Assembly: GCF_029946505.1 (NCBI RefSeq)
Contig: NZ_JARZHG010000017.1
Location: 124,001-188,000 of the forward strand
Source: Polyangium sp. y55x31
GTDB taxonomy: Bacteria; Myxococcota_A; Polyangia; Polyangiales; Polyangiaceae
Length of the DNA stretch: 64,000 bases
Reading direction: 5' to 3'
Positions 17,186 through 25,770 of the stretch are shown piece by piece (position 1 is the first letter of the stretch; every line of letters begins with the position of its first letter). Position numbers and translations under genes: made by a program. Below the pieces are notes generated by a model that was not told where the DNA came from, did no database searches, and saw only the letters and a program-made list of their open reading frames with translations.

Positions 17186-17530
17186 CATCGTCCTGCCTTG
17201 GGCGTGGCTGCCCGCCACCGCTTCGAGGGCGCTCGTGTGCCGCGGCGGATGCGGCGTCGAAATCTCGCGCCGAACATCCTCGCGGGCGGTGATGCCCCCC
17301 GCCGTCGGCACGGGCACTCCGCAACCGGCATGCCACAGCGCCTCCTCCTCGGCGCCGCGATGCAAACCGGCTTTTAGACGCCGCTTCTCGCGTCGTTCGA
17401 GGCGCTCCGGCAGACGCTCGGAGGGACCGAGCGAGCCCCCATCAGGCAGGTGCTCATTGCGCTATCAGGCAACGATTTGCGGGACGGGCGAGCGCGCCGC
17501 GCGGGAATCGCGGGAGGGCGCGCGCGGCCG
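17186..17530. other. intergenic gap between acylase and exporter genes
   Basis: 345 bases without a supportable gene between the acylase stop and the permease start. Frames crossing it give arginine-rich shadow peptides. A promoter for the downstream operon could lie here, but no clear -35/-10 pair is visible. It contains GC-rich inverted sequence near the acylase stop but no T-run. Confidence 0.5.
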
Positions 17531-19924
17531 TCAGCGGTCGTCCGAAATTTCCTTCACCCGCAGCGCGGGATCGGCGCCGATCTCGTCCTCGTGGAACAGG
17601 GCGCGGCGCCACGCCTTCTTCGAAAAACGCCACGTCTCCTCGAGATAGTGCGGAGACGCCGGGTCGTTCGATCCCCCATGGCTGTGCAGTACGGCCGCCT
17701 GCGGCCCGGATTCCGTATATTCGAGCGCCATCAAGAAACTGGTCCCGAAATTGACGAGGTAGCCCTCCCGGGTCAGACCGGTGGATTCGCGGAGCACGTC
17801 CATCCGCTCCATCCTGGGGAGAAGCGTCGTATTGGACCCGGCATCGTACGCGACGACGTTGAGCACGCCTTCCCGCGGACCGCCGCCGTGAATGGGGATG
17901 ATCGAGTCGCCCATCTTCGTGAACTGCGCGTCTCCGAGCTTCGTCCACGCGTCGAAGCCGGCCTGTCTCAGGTGCGCGACGGCCTCGCCCAGGCGGCCGA
18001 GGATCGGATCGGGGGCATTACGAGGGGCCGAGGCGAGCGTATGAGGCGTGGTGAGGGGGTTGTCCGGATCGAATGGCACGCGGAAGAGCTCCCCCGCGTC
18101 GAGCAGGGCCTCGGCCGGGAAGGTTCCGAGAAACTCGCGCCAGACGAGCGCGCCGGTGCTATTCAGGTCGAGGCGCCGATCCCATGCACGCAGGGCATCA
18201 CAAGCCTCGCGCACGTCCGCCGATGGATGCCCCTCGGCCGCCTCGCAGCGGTCCACGACCTGCGCGTACAGGCGCTCGGCGAGCAGGCCTCGATTGTCCA
18301 GAACCGCGGCCTGAAGCTCGTTCAGGGAAAACTTGCCATCGGCGCCCGACGCCGCGCCCGGCCCCTGCGCGGTGAGCAGGTGAAGGTTCATCTGCGTCCG
18401 CGGCGGGAGCGGCTGGTAGGGCGGTCCATAAAGCATGGGATAGTTCACCAGGGGCTCGGCCGGATTGGCGAGCCAAGGTGGCTCGTTGGCGTTCATCACG
18501 AAGTCCGTGCGCCGGAGGTGGGGCGCTTCGCGGACGGGGATCAGCCCGAGCGCCCCGTGCTCCGAGGCGCCGACCCATTCGTCACGCGCGCTGCTGCCGT
18601 CGAGGAGGACGAACCCTTGCTCGGCGAGCCGCTTCGCCGTGGCGTCCTCGGCGAGGGTCTTCTGATAGGCGGATTCGGCCTCGTGGCTCAAGGCCAAAAC
18701 CCGCGAGGCGTCGACGATCGAAGCCTCGCCGTCGCGGCTCACGGCGAGCGTAAACACCCACGGCGAGGCGTGGACCTCCGTTTGAATGGCTTCGAGCGCA
18801 TCGAGGCTCGATGCCATGCCCATCCGGAGCCATTGCTCGACGACGCGGACGTTGCCCGCATTGGCATCACGGAGCGAGAAGGCCACCTGTTCGGTCCACG
18901 GGAAGCTTTTGCCGCCGAGCATCGGACCATGATGGCTGCGGTAAAACCTGCGCGACACGGTCCTCGTCGAGCCGTCCGACGCCTTCACCGGGACGGCGTA
19001 TTCTTCGCTCGTCATGGTCCGTATCTCGCCGTCGAACCAGTAATGCGTCGGTTCACCCGGGACGAGGCGTAGCTTGTAGACCGCGGCGTGGCGCGCGGGC
19101 GTGACGGTATGCGTCCAGGCGACGTCCTCGTTGAAGCCAATGAGGATGGCCGGCATTCCTGGCAGCATCGCGCCGTAGACGTTCATCATGCCGGGCACGA
19201 TCAGATGAGCCTCGTACAAGGCGAGCTCGCCTTCCCAGGGGAAATGCGGATTCGCAAGGAGCATCCCTTGCCCGCCCGCTGCTCGATCACGACCGATCGC
19301 CCATCCGTTGCTCCCGATCTCCGCGCGTTCGACGGGCGCGGGCGCGGAGCTCTCCTCGGAGGGCGCTGTGCCAGGCGGCTCTGCCCGGGCGATGAAGGGC
19401 AGGAGGGCAATGGCGCCCTGACGCTGGGCCAGATCGAGGCTATAGGCGAGCAGGTCGGTGGCCGAAATGGGCTCGACCCATGTGGCGCCCGTGCATGGCA
19501 CGGGGAGACCGGCAGGCCCCACCGATCCGAGGAAATGGTTGTACCCCTCGGCGTACCCTTGCAAAAGAGCGCGGACGTCCTCCGGCAGCCTGGGAAACTC
19601 GGCTTCGGCCTGCGCGTGGATGCGAAGGGCGAGGTAGACCAGATCGCTGTCGACGTTCGCGTCGCCGACGCCCGCGCCGAAGACACGCGCGCGCTCGCTC
19701 CGCACCTTGAGGATCTGATCGGCGATGACACACGCGCGATCCTCGGCATTGGCAAAGCCCAGGCCAAAGCCGAGGCTCCCTAGATCATCCGCCTTGACGT
19801 GCGGGACCCCGGAGCCCGTTCGCCACACCGTCGCCTTGAAATGCCCCGGGGCCGAGCTCCTCGCCGAGGGCTCACCGCACGCGGCGAGCCCCACGCAGAC
19901 AATGGTCACGATCACCGTACGCAT
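17531..19924 (-). CDS. penicillin acylase-family lipoprotein (PvdQ-like deacylase)
   Basis: A 797-residue member of the Ntn-hydrolase penicillin/AHL acylase family. From the ATG at 19924 it opens with a lipoprotein signal ending in lipobox LAAC, so it should be anchored in a membrane facing the periplasm. The alpha-chain region is followed by a linker and IGSNGWAIG, where Ser205 would become the N-terminal nucleophile of the beta chain after self-cleavage. The NPHFPW segment downstream is also family-typical. Family members remove fatty acyl groups from lipopeptide precursors (for example PvdQ in pyoverdine maturation). With a FAAL-started NRPS in the same locus, the natural inference is removal of the starter acyl chain after export. 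Neighbouring upstream in-frame starts lack the signal peptide at their N terminus. Confidence 0.92.
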   Translation of the reverse strand: MRTVIVTIVCVGLAACGEPSARSSAPGHFKATVWRTGSGVPHVKADDLGSLGFGLGFANAEDRACVIADQILKVRSERARVFGAGVGDANVDSDLVYLALRIHAQAEAEFPRLPEDVRALLQGYAEGYNHFLGSVGPAGLPVPCTGATWVEPISATDLLAYSLDLAQRQGAIALLPFIARAEPPGTAPSEESSAPAPVERAEIGSNGWAIGRDRAAGGQGMLLANPHFPWEGELALYEAHLIVPGMMNVYGAMLPGMPAILIGFNEDVAWTHTVTPARHAAVYKLRLVPGEPTHYWFDGEIRTMTSEEYAVPVKASDGSTRTVSRRFYRSHHGPMLGGKSFPWTEQVAFSLRDANAGNVRVVEQWLRMGMASSLDALEAIQTEVHASPWVFTLAVSRDGEASIVDASRVLALSHEAESAYQKTLAEDATAKRLAEQGFVLLDGSSARDEWVGASEHGALGLIPVREAPHLRRTDFVMNANEPPWLANPAEPLVNYPMLYGPPYQPLPPRTQMNLHLLTAQGPGAASGADGKFSLNELQAAVLDNRGLLAERLYAQVVDRCEAAEGHPSADVREACDALRAWDRRLDLNSTGALVWREFLGTFPAEALLDAGELFRVPFDPDNPLTTPHTLASAPRNAPDPILGRLGEAVAHLRQAGFDAWTKLGDAQFTKMGDSIIPIHGGGPREGVLNVVAYDAGSNTTLLPRMERMDVLRESTGLTREGYLVNFGTSFLMALEYTESGPQAAVLHSHGGSNDPASPHYLEETWRFSKKAWRRALFHEDEIGADPALRVKEISDDR

Positions 19925-20340
19925 GATGTCACCGAGCGTTGACGGGGCGTTCCTGGGTCGCTGGATCCGCGGTGCTGTCAGGATCGTGGGAGGGCGATAT
20001 CGATTCCACAAGAGGGCCTCTGCGAGCCGGAGTTTTCGGAATGTTGTCTCGGACGTGTCGATCCCCGATCACATCGAGCGAGGCGAGCCGGGCTCGGTCC
20101 CGAACGCGCGCCTGCCGACGCGCAGAGCCTTGCCTGGATACGCAAACCGTTGCTTGCCGGTGATGGCCGGGCGGCGCCGCTGCTGCTGCTACTGCGTGGC
20201 ACGACCCATGCTGCGGGGCGCGTGACGACGGAGGCCCCTGGCCGCGAGCCCACGCGGCCAAGCTCGCCGGTGTCCAGCCGCGAAAGCGAGCTCGGCGCGA
20301 CCGACCTCCGGACAAACACAATCGATTCGCAGGACCGACC
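19925..20340. other. divergent intergenic region
   Basis: 416 bases between the acylase (leftward) and the desaturase (rightward). It must hold the promoters for both directions, but I see no convincing consensus boxes. No gene can be supported; translated frames are low-complexity. Confidence 0.5.
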
Positions 20341-21318
20341 ATGGTGAAGCCAGAGGCCCAATCGTCGCCCAGGGTGTTCATGACGAGGCGCGGCGTATCA
20401 CTCGCCGATATCGAGAGCCGTCCGAGCGAAGTGACATTTCTGCTGAAGTTCTCGCTCTACCTCGTCCTCGTCGCGTACGGCATTCGGCTCGCGACCTCGG
20501 GCCCGCTCGTGCTGAAGATCATCGGGGTCGTCGTCCTCGGGCTGATGTTCGCGCACGGCGTCGAGCTGCAACATCAAGCGCTGCACAAGCAAGGGTTCAG
20601 GAACGGGAAGCTCAACGAGATTGCCGGAATCCTCCTGGGCTTGCCCATGCTCGTCTCGTTCGCAGGCTACCAGGCGGCCCATCTGCGTCATCACAAGTAC
20701 CTGGGCACCCCCGCGAACGCGGAGTTCTTCGATTATGGAGATTCTCGTGGCGGCTCTCGGGGGACGTGGCTATGGCTCTGGTTCAATCGCCTCATGATGC
20801 CGAGCCATTACCTGGCCGTGATGAAAAACCTGTGGCGATCCCTCCACGTGGGAGGTTTTTCCTCGGAGCGCCCCGAAGTCTCGGCGCGGATGCGCCGTGA
20901 CCACCTCGTGATGCTGCTCGCGATCCTCGCCCTCGGCGCGGCGTCCGCGGCGACGCATGCTTCGCTGATCCTCGAGGTTTGGGTGCTGCCGCTCGTCCTG
21001 GTCGCGACGCCCGTGCACGCGCTGATCGAGATGCCGGAGCACTACCGGTGTGACGTGTCGAGCACGGACGTCTTCCGCAATACGCGGACGATCGAGACCA
21101 ACGTGCTCATGTGCTGGTACACGAACGGCAACAACTACCACGTGGAGCACCACCTGATGCCCAGCCTGCCGATCGATCGGCTCCACGACCTCCACCGCGC
21201 AATCCGCAAGGACATCGTGTTCTGCCACACGGGCTACCGGGACTTTTACGCCGCGCTGCTCCGCGGTCGTCTCGCAACACCGGAGCGGCCGGTTGCCGAA
21301 CACGCTGCGACCAGCTAA
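20341..21318 (+). CDS. membrane fatty-acid desaturase-family protein
   Basis: A 325-residue integral membrane diiron protein with the three histidine boxes of the desaturase/hydroxylase superfamily: HQALH (~80), HLRHH (~115) and HVEHH (~275). Hydrophobic spans lie around 38-75, 90-110 and 195-225. AGGA lies 6 bases before the ATG. It is divergent to the NRPS locus and could desaturate or hydroxylate the fatty-acid starter, or could be an unrelated lipid enzyme; sequence alone does not decide. The next gene starts 29 bases downstream, so the two may be co-transcribed. Confidence 0.88.
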   Translation: MVKPEAQSSPRVFMTRRGVSLADIESRPSEVTFLLKFSLYLVLVAYGIRLATSGPLVLKIIGVVVLGLMFAHGVELQHQALHKQGFRNGKLNEIAGILLGLPMLVSFAGYQAAHLRHHKYLGTPANAEFFDYGDSRGGSRGTWLWLWFNRLMMPSHYLAVMKNLWRSLHVGGFSSERPEVSARMRRDHLVMLLAILALGAASAATHASLILEVWVLPLVLVATPVHALIEMPEHYRCDVSSTDVFRNTRTIETNVLMCWYTNGNNYHVEHHLMPSLPIDRLHDLHRAIRKDIVFCHTGYRDFYAALLRGRLATPERPVAEHAATS

Positions 21319-21347
21319 CACGCACCTTCGCCGGGAGAGAGAGATAC

Positions 21348-22004
21348 GTGGCATCCAAAGCCGTCGTCGCGTTGCTGGAGGGTCTGGCGCTCGGCGCCAG
21401 CCTCATCATCGCCATTGGCCCCCAAAACGCCTTCGTGTTGCGCCAGGGGCTCGTGCGGCGGCATATCGGCCCTATCGTCGCCATCTGCGCCCTCAGCGAC
21501 GCGGGGCTGATCCTGGTCGGCGCGGCGGGCGTCGGCTCGCTCGTCAACGCCTCGTCGGGCGTCTTCACGGTGCTCGCCCTCGGCGGAGCAGCCTTCCTCA
21601 CATGGTATGGGATCTCGGCGATGCGCCGAGCGCTCGCGCCGTCGAGCCTCCAAACGGACAACGAAGCAGGAGGCTCCTTGCGCCAGGCGGTCATGACGGT
21701 CCTGGCGCTCACGTGGCTGAACCCGCATGTCTACCTCGACACGGTGGTCCTTCTCGGCGGCATCTCCGGCCGTTATCCCCTGGAGACGCGCGTCTTCTTC
21801 GCGTGCGGCGCCATGCTGGCGTCCCTCGTCTGGTTTGCCGCACTCGGGTATGGCGCGCGCCTCTTGGCTCCCATCTTCCGGCGGCCGCTCGCCTGGCGCA
21901 TCCTCGATAGCCTCATCGCCCTCGTCATGTTCACCATTGCCGCGCGTCTGCTCATCGAGGGCGTGACGATGCTGAACGCGCGGCTGTCTCCGCCACCACG
22001 ATGA
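21348..22004 (+). CDS. argO: LysE/ArgO-family amino-acid exporter
   Basis: A 218-residue inner-membrane exporter. The family signature IGPQNAFVLRQG lies near the N terminus and LTWLNPHVYLDT in the middle; about six hydrophobic spans fit the LysE fold. I use the GTG at 21348, preceded by GGGAGAG, because longer readings run back through the desaturase gene in another frame. ArgO/LysE proteins export basic amino acids (arginine, lysine) or analogues such as canavanine. It ends 6 bases from the convergent MFS gene. Confidence 0.88.
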   Translation: MASKAVVALLEGLALGASLIIAIGPQNAFVLRQGLVRRHIGPIVAICALSDAGLILVGAAGVGSLVNASSGVFTVLALGGAAFLTWYGISAMRRALAPSSLQTDNEAGGSLRQAVMTVLALTWLNPHVYLDTVVLLGGISGRYPLETRVFFACGAMLASLVWFAALGYGARLLAPIFRRPLAWRILDSLIALVMFTIAARLLIEGVTMLNARLSPPPR

Positions 22005-22010
22005 TCGTGC

Positions 22011-23447
22011 TTACTCCGTAAGGGGCACGTCCCCTCGCGTGGCTGGCCGGGTATCCACACCCAAGCACAAAAGCCCGGTGAGCAGCGCGAGCACGATGTG
22101 CAGACCGTAAAGTCGGTTGAAGTCCGCCCGCGCGAGCGCTGCGTGACCCAGCAGCGCGACTGTGATCGCGACGCCGAGCACCGAGCCCATTTGCCGCGTC
22201 GCTTGGTTTACCGCGCTTCCCACCGCGTAGCGCGCCGGTGGCAATCGACTGACGGCCGAGGCCGAGAGGGACGGCAACACCAGGCCTACGGCCGCGCCGC
22301 TCATCAACAATCCTGGCAGCCAATGGAGTACGTAGTTCGGCTGCGGCCCCGGCACGAGCATGAACCACAGGCTGCTCGCGGCGTACAGCAACGAGCCGCC
22401 GACGAGGAACCGGCGGTGGCCGAGGCGTGCAGCCTGACGACCACTAATGATGGCCGTCGGGACGACCAAAAGTGGTCCCGGCGTCACGGCCACGCCGGCC
22501 AGCGGCAACGAGTAGCCCCAGATGCCGCGCATGTAGAAAAAGAAGCCGAGGAACATCATCGAAAACGCAGCGCCGAAGACGAACGTCGCTGCGTTCACGT
22601 GGCGGTAGGTCCGATTCTCGAAGAGCGCGAGATCCACGAGCGGCGCACGGCTATACCGCGACCACGCGATGAAGGCCGCGCCGGCCGCGACGCCCGTGAC
22701 GGCGATGACCGCGAGCTCTCCGCGCGTGCGTGATGGCGACTCGGTCTCGACGATGGCCAGCGCGAGCGCGCCTACGCATAACATCAACAGCGCCATACCC
22801 ACGCCATCCACGCGCCTTCGCGAGAGGCTCGGGACGGACTCGTCGAGGTGCGCGGCGCCGCGCCAGAGCGCCAGCGCGCCCAGCGGGAGATTGATGTAGA
22901 AAGCCCACGGCCAACCCGCCACGTCGGTGATGAAGCTGCCGAGGCTGGGCCCGACGGCCGCGGCGACACCACCCACGGCGCCCCAGAGGCTCACGACGAT
23001 CGCACGCCGTTCGGAGGGAAAGGCTGCGATGACGATCGAGAGGGAAGCCGGCGTCAGCAGCGCCGCGCCGACGGCTTGGGCGACGCGGGCGGCCACCAGG
23101 AGCGAGACGCTGGAAGCCAACCCGCACGCCGCCGACGCAGCGAGGAACAACGCGACGCCGATTAAAAACACGCGCTTGCGCCCGTGCGTATCTGCGAGCC
23201 CTCCCGCAGGAATGAGCATTGCGGCGTACACGACGGTGTACGCATTGAGCACCCATGACAGCTCCGCCGCCGTGGTGTGGCCGAAGCTGTGGCGTAGCGC
23301 GTCGAACGCGGAGAACAGCATCGTCGTGTCGAGCGACACGAGGAATGCGGCGACGCTAGCAATCCAGAATACGCGCCAGGGGGCGTCGGGGGCAGCGCCT
23401 GTGGTGGGGGCGGTGGTGGTGGGGGCGGTGGCGACCATGGGAATCAC
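22011..23447 (-). CDS. MFS drug efflux transporter (DHA2, EmrB/QacA type)
   Basis: A 478-residue transporter with many hydrophobic spans, fitting the 14-span DHA2 group. It has a conserved loop after span 2 (GGLADTHGRKRVF) and a motif-C-like stretch (GGVAAAVGPSLG). The GTG start at 23447 overlaps the stop of the upstream dehydrogenase as GTGA; an ATG three codons on is the alternative. The N terminus carries a Thr/Ala/Pro-rich tail. It is translationally coupled to the SDR gene, so both are driven from the promoter near 24240-24268. The likely role is export of a toxic small molecule. Confidence 0.9.
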   Translation of the reverse strand: MIPMVATAPTTTAPTTGAAPDAPWRVFWIASVAAFLVSLDTTMLFSAFDALRHSFGHTTAAELSWVLNAYTVVYAAMLIPAGGLADTHGRKRVFLIGVALFLAASAACGLASSVSLLVAARVAQAVGAALLTPASLSIVIAAFPSERRAIVVSLWGAVGGVAAAVGPSLGSFITDVAGWPWAFYINLPLGALALWRGAAHLDESVPSLSRRRVDGVGMALLMLCVGALALAIVETESPSRTRGELAVIAVTGVAAGAAFIAWSRYSRAPLVDLALFENRTYRHVNAATFVFGAAFSMMFLGFFFYMRGIWGYSLPLAGVAVTPGPLLVVPTAIISGRQAARLGHRRFLVGGSLLYAASSLWFMLVPGPQPNYVLHWLPGLLMSGAAVGLVLPSLSASAVSRLPPARYAVGSAVNQATRQMGSVLGVAITVALLGHAALARADFNRLYGLHIVLALLTGLLCLGVDTRPATRGDVPLTE

Positions 23448-24145
23448 CGCGGGATCAGGTAGATCGCGGGCTCTGCGCTCAGGTTGCGCTTGACCTCGCG
23501 GGTGCGTTCATCGGCCAGCACCTCGCTTTCGCCAGCTTCCAGCGCATCGAGGGCGCGGGCGACGATGTCCTCGGGAGTGGCCTTGGGCGCGCTGATGCCG
23601 TGGGTCAGGTCCGTGTCGACGAAGCCCATGTGCAGCGTCAGCACCTGGGTGCCTTGCGGGCGCAGGTCGTTGCGTAGCGCGTTGCTCAAGCTCCACAGTG
23701 CGGCTTTCGACACGGCGTAGTTGGCCAGGGTCGGGGCAGAGAGCCAGCTTGCGACGGAGGCCACGTTGAGCAAGGCGCCGCCGCCGTTGCGCGAAAGCAC
23801 GGGCGCGAACGCCTGACTGACGCGGAGCACACCGAAGAGGTTGGTCTCCAGGTGGCGGCGCAGCACGGTCTCGGCCTCGGGGGTGTTGAAGCTGCCGAAC
23901 GTGGCGATGCCGGCGTTGTTGATGACGAGCGTGGTGTCGGTCGCAACCGCAGCCGCGGCGCTCACGTCCTCGGGCGAGGTCACGTCGAGCTTCACGGGCG
24001 TCACGCCTGCGAGCTCGATGCTCGAGGGGTTACGCGCGGCGGCGTAGACCTTGCGCGCCCCGCGCTCGAGGACGGCCTTGGCGAAGGCCAAGCCGATACC
24101 GCGGTTGGCGCCGGTGATGAAGACGGTCGCGTTCTGGATGTTCAT
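23444..24145 (-). CDS. short-chain dehydrogenase/reductase
   Basis: A 233-residue classical SDR: nucleotide-binding TGANRGIG at ~11-18, NNAG, a Ser in NVASVAS, and YAVSK with the catalytic Tyr and Lys. I chose the ATG at 24145 because GGAG lies 6 bases ahead and the start sits directly at the Rossmann strand; the longer frame is unrelated leader sequence. It is the first gene of a two-gene unit with the MFS pump. The substrate is unknown; such pairs often deal with a toxic aldehyde or ketone, but that is inference. Confidence 0.9.
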   Translation of the reverse strand: MNIQNATVFITGANRGIGLAFAKAVLERGARKVYAAARNPSSIELAGVTPVKLDVTSPEDVSAAAAVATDTTLVINNAGIATFGSFNTPEAETVLRRHLETNLFGVLRVSQAFAPVLSRNGGGALLNVASVASWLSAPTLANYAVSKAALWSLSNALRNDLRPQGTQVLTLHMGFVDTDLTHGISAPKATPEDIVARALDALEAGESEVLADERTREVKRNLSAEPAIYLIPR

Positions 24146-24225
24146 GGTTAGCTCCGGGTGATGGTTGCGTTTCTTACTTTTGGCAGCACGATGCGGGGGG
24201 GTCGGCGCCCGCGCCAGGTTGCCAG

Positions 24226-24255
24226 ATATTACGACCATCATATTACGATCATCAT
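24226..24255. promoter_or_regulatory. 14-bp tandem repeat, likely operator
   Basis: ATATTACGAYCATC occurs twice in tandem (24226-24239 and 24240-24253, differing at one base) plus a trailing AT. It overlaps the -10 box and the initially transcribed region of the promoter next to it, so a bound regulator would block transcription of the SDR-MFS pair. No regulator gene is adjacent. Confidence 0.6.
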
Positions 24256-24268
24256 GTGTACCTGTCAA
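24240..24268 (-). promoter_or_regulatory. sigma70-type promoter for the SDR-MFS pair
   Basis: On the minus strand TTGACA (24263-24268) and TAATAT (24240-24245) are separated by exactly 17 bases, near-perfect for a housekeeping promoter and striking in such GC-rich DNA. It lies ~95 bases upstream of the dehydrogenase ATG. Confidence 0.75.
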
Positions 24269-24373
24269 CCCAGCCAAGCGGTGCCGACGCTGCCTTCTGC
24301 AGGAGGGCGCCAGACCCGGAGCCGCGAGGCTTGAGCCTTCCATGACGGCACAAGAAGGAAGCCACGCTTCCGC

Positions 24374-24393
24374 CACCCCCTGCACGGGGGGTG
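24374..24393. terminator. GC hairpin after the DUF4236 gene
   Basis: CACCCCC and GGGGGTG can pair across a six-base loop, ten bases past the stop of the leftward DUF4236 gene. There is no clear T-run, so this is a possible rather than sure terminator. Confidence 0.35.
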
Positions 24394-24402
24394 TTAGGGG
24401 GA

Positions 24403-25551
24403 TCAAGCCTGGTTCTGCTCGATGTCGCCGGGGGTGAGGGGCTCGATGGGATCGAAGCCCGAGTTTTTCTTGTACGTCATGCGGTGCTCGAAGTTCGCCA
24501 TGGAATCCGACGGGTCGATGCTGTCGAGTTTCAGGGCGAAGAGCGTCTCCCGGTCGAAGGCGACGGACAGAATCGGGTAGCGGTCGGGCTGGCCTGTCTG
24601 GGTGTTCGTCGAGGGGTAGGCGACGTGGACGAGGGCGGCGGGGATCGGGAGCAGGGCGAAGACCTCGCGGGCGATGCGAAGGGCTGCGCTACACACGTGG
24701 TCTTGATAGATCGACCAATAGCGCTGGGTGGGCATCGATTTTCGAGACACCTTGCCCGTCGACGTCAAAGACAGCGACTCCGCGGGGAGGACGCTCTGGT
24801 TGTTCGCGGTGAGCCATGCCTCGACGCACCACGGGCGGGTGATGCACACGTTCAGCGAGGATCCGAGCTGCTGGAAGGCTTGGAAGGGGCCGAGGAAGTC
24901 GAGCACGGCCTGGCAGGCTTCCGGATCGCCGGAAAGGACGCCTTGCGCGGCGCGCTGAAACCATTTCCAGCGCTCGACCTCGTTCATGTACGCGGCGTAA
25001 TGGGCGCCGTACTGCTGCTCATCCTGGCCGCGGGCGACGTGGACGGCTTGCTGGAGCTCTTCGAGGCGGCGATCGGCTCCGGTGAGCTTTCCGAGGACGC
25101 CGGGGCGGTGCGCCTGTAGGGCCTGGAGGGCGGCGGCTTCGCGGTGGTTCTGTCGAGGCGGCTGGGGGGGCGGGGGCGAGGCGGCGATCTGGCGCCAGTC
25201 CCAGGGGGACCACCCTTCGTGGTGGAGCGTGGTCAGGGCGCGGATGTGCTGCTCGTGGAGCTCGACCTCGTGTCGGTTCGGGTCGAAATAGGGGGCGCGG
25301 CTCGGGTCGTGCTGGACCGCGAGCATCTGCTGGTACTGCGCGCCGGCCGAGGAGCCGACGCGCTGGCCGGCACCAAGGTTTTGGCTCCGCTGGAGGCCGG
25401 TGCAGGGGATGCCGAAGTGGGCGCGTGAGCCGGAGGGGCCGGCGCTGACGCGGAAGCCGGGGACGCCCCACGATGCGCCGATACCGCGTGAGCTCAGGTT
25501 GACGCGGAGGCCTCCGGGGATCTTGATGCTCTTGCGGAAGCGGAGGGACAT
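24403..25551 (-). CDS. DUF4236-domain protein of unknown function
   Basis: A 382-residue protein. Residues 1-45 match the DUF4236 pattern (FRKSIKIPGGLRVNLSSRG, then SWGVPGFRVS), a short N-terminal module found in many bacterial proteins of unknown role. The remainder has a Gln/His-rich middle with a PPPPQPP run and no domain I recognise; no membrane span is seen. It stands alone, and upstream on the minus strand lies a 219-base gap to the TIR gene. No function is proposed. Confidence 0.8.
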   Translation of the reverse strand: MSLRFRKSIKIPGGLRVNLSSRGIGASWGVPGFRVSAGPSGSRAHFGIPCTGLQRSQNLGAGQRVGSSAGAQYQQMLAVQHDPSRAPYFDPNRHEVELHEQHIRALTTLHHEGWSPWDWRQIAASPPPPQPPRQNHREAAALQALQAHRPGVLGKLTGADRRLEELQQAVHVARGQDEQQYGAHYAAYMNEVERWKWFQRAAQGVLSGDPEACQAVLDFLGPFQAFQQLGSSLNVCITRPWCVEAWLTANNQSVLPAESLSLTSTGKVSRKSMPTQRYWSIYQDHVCSAALRIAREVFALLPIPAALVHVAYPSTNTQTGQPDRYPILSVAFDRETLFALKLDSIDPSDSMANFEHRMTYKKNSGFDPIEPLTPGDIEQNQA

Positions 25552-25770
25552 GGCGGATCGCGGGGCGGTTTATGTTGGGGATGCCGGGCACTGGGTTCTC
25601 ACGATCCGAATCGAGGTGCAAGGTGCGCCGGACGATCCCGAACAAGCGCCGACGCGTGGCCCCCGGACCTCGATAGCCACCCTGGGGGTCCGAGTTCGAT
25701 GCGCGTCGAGCCTTGACCGGAGACGTCAAGACCAAATTGACAAGGGACGCGACCTAACGAGGGAACGTGT

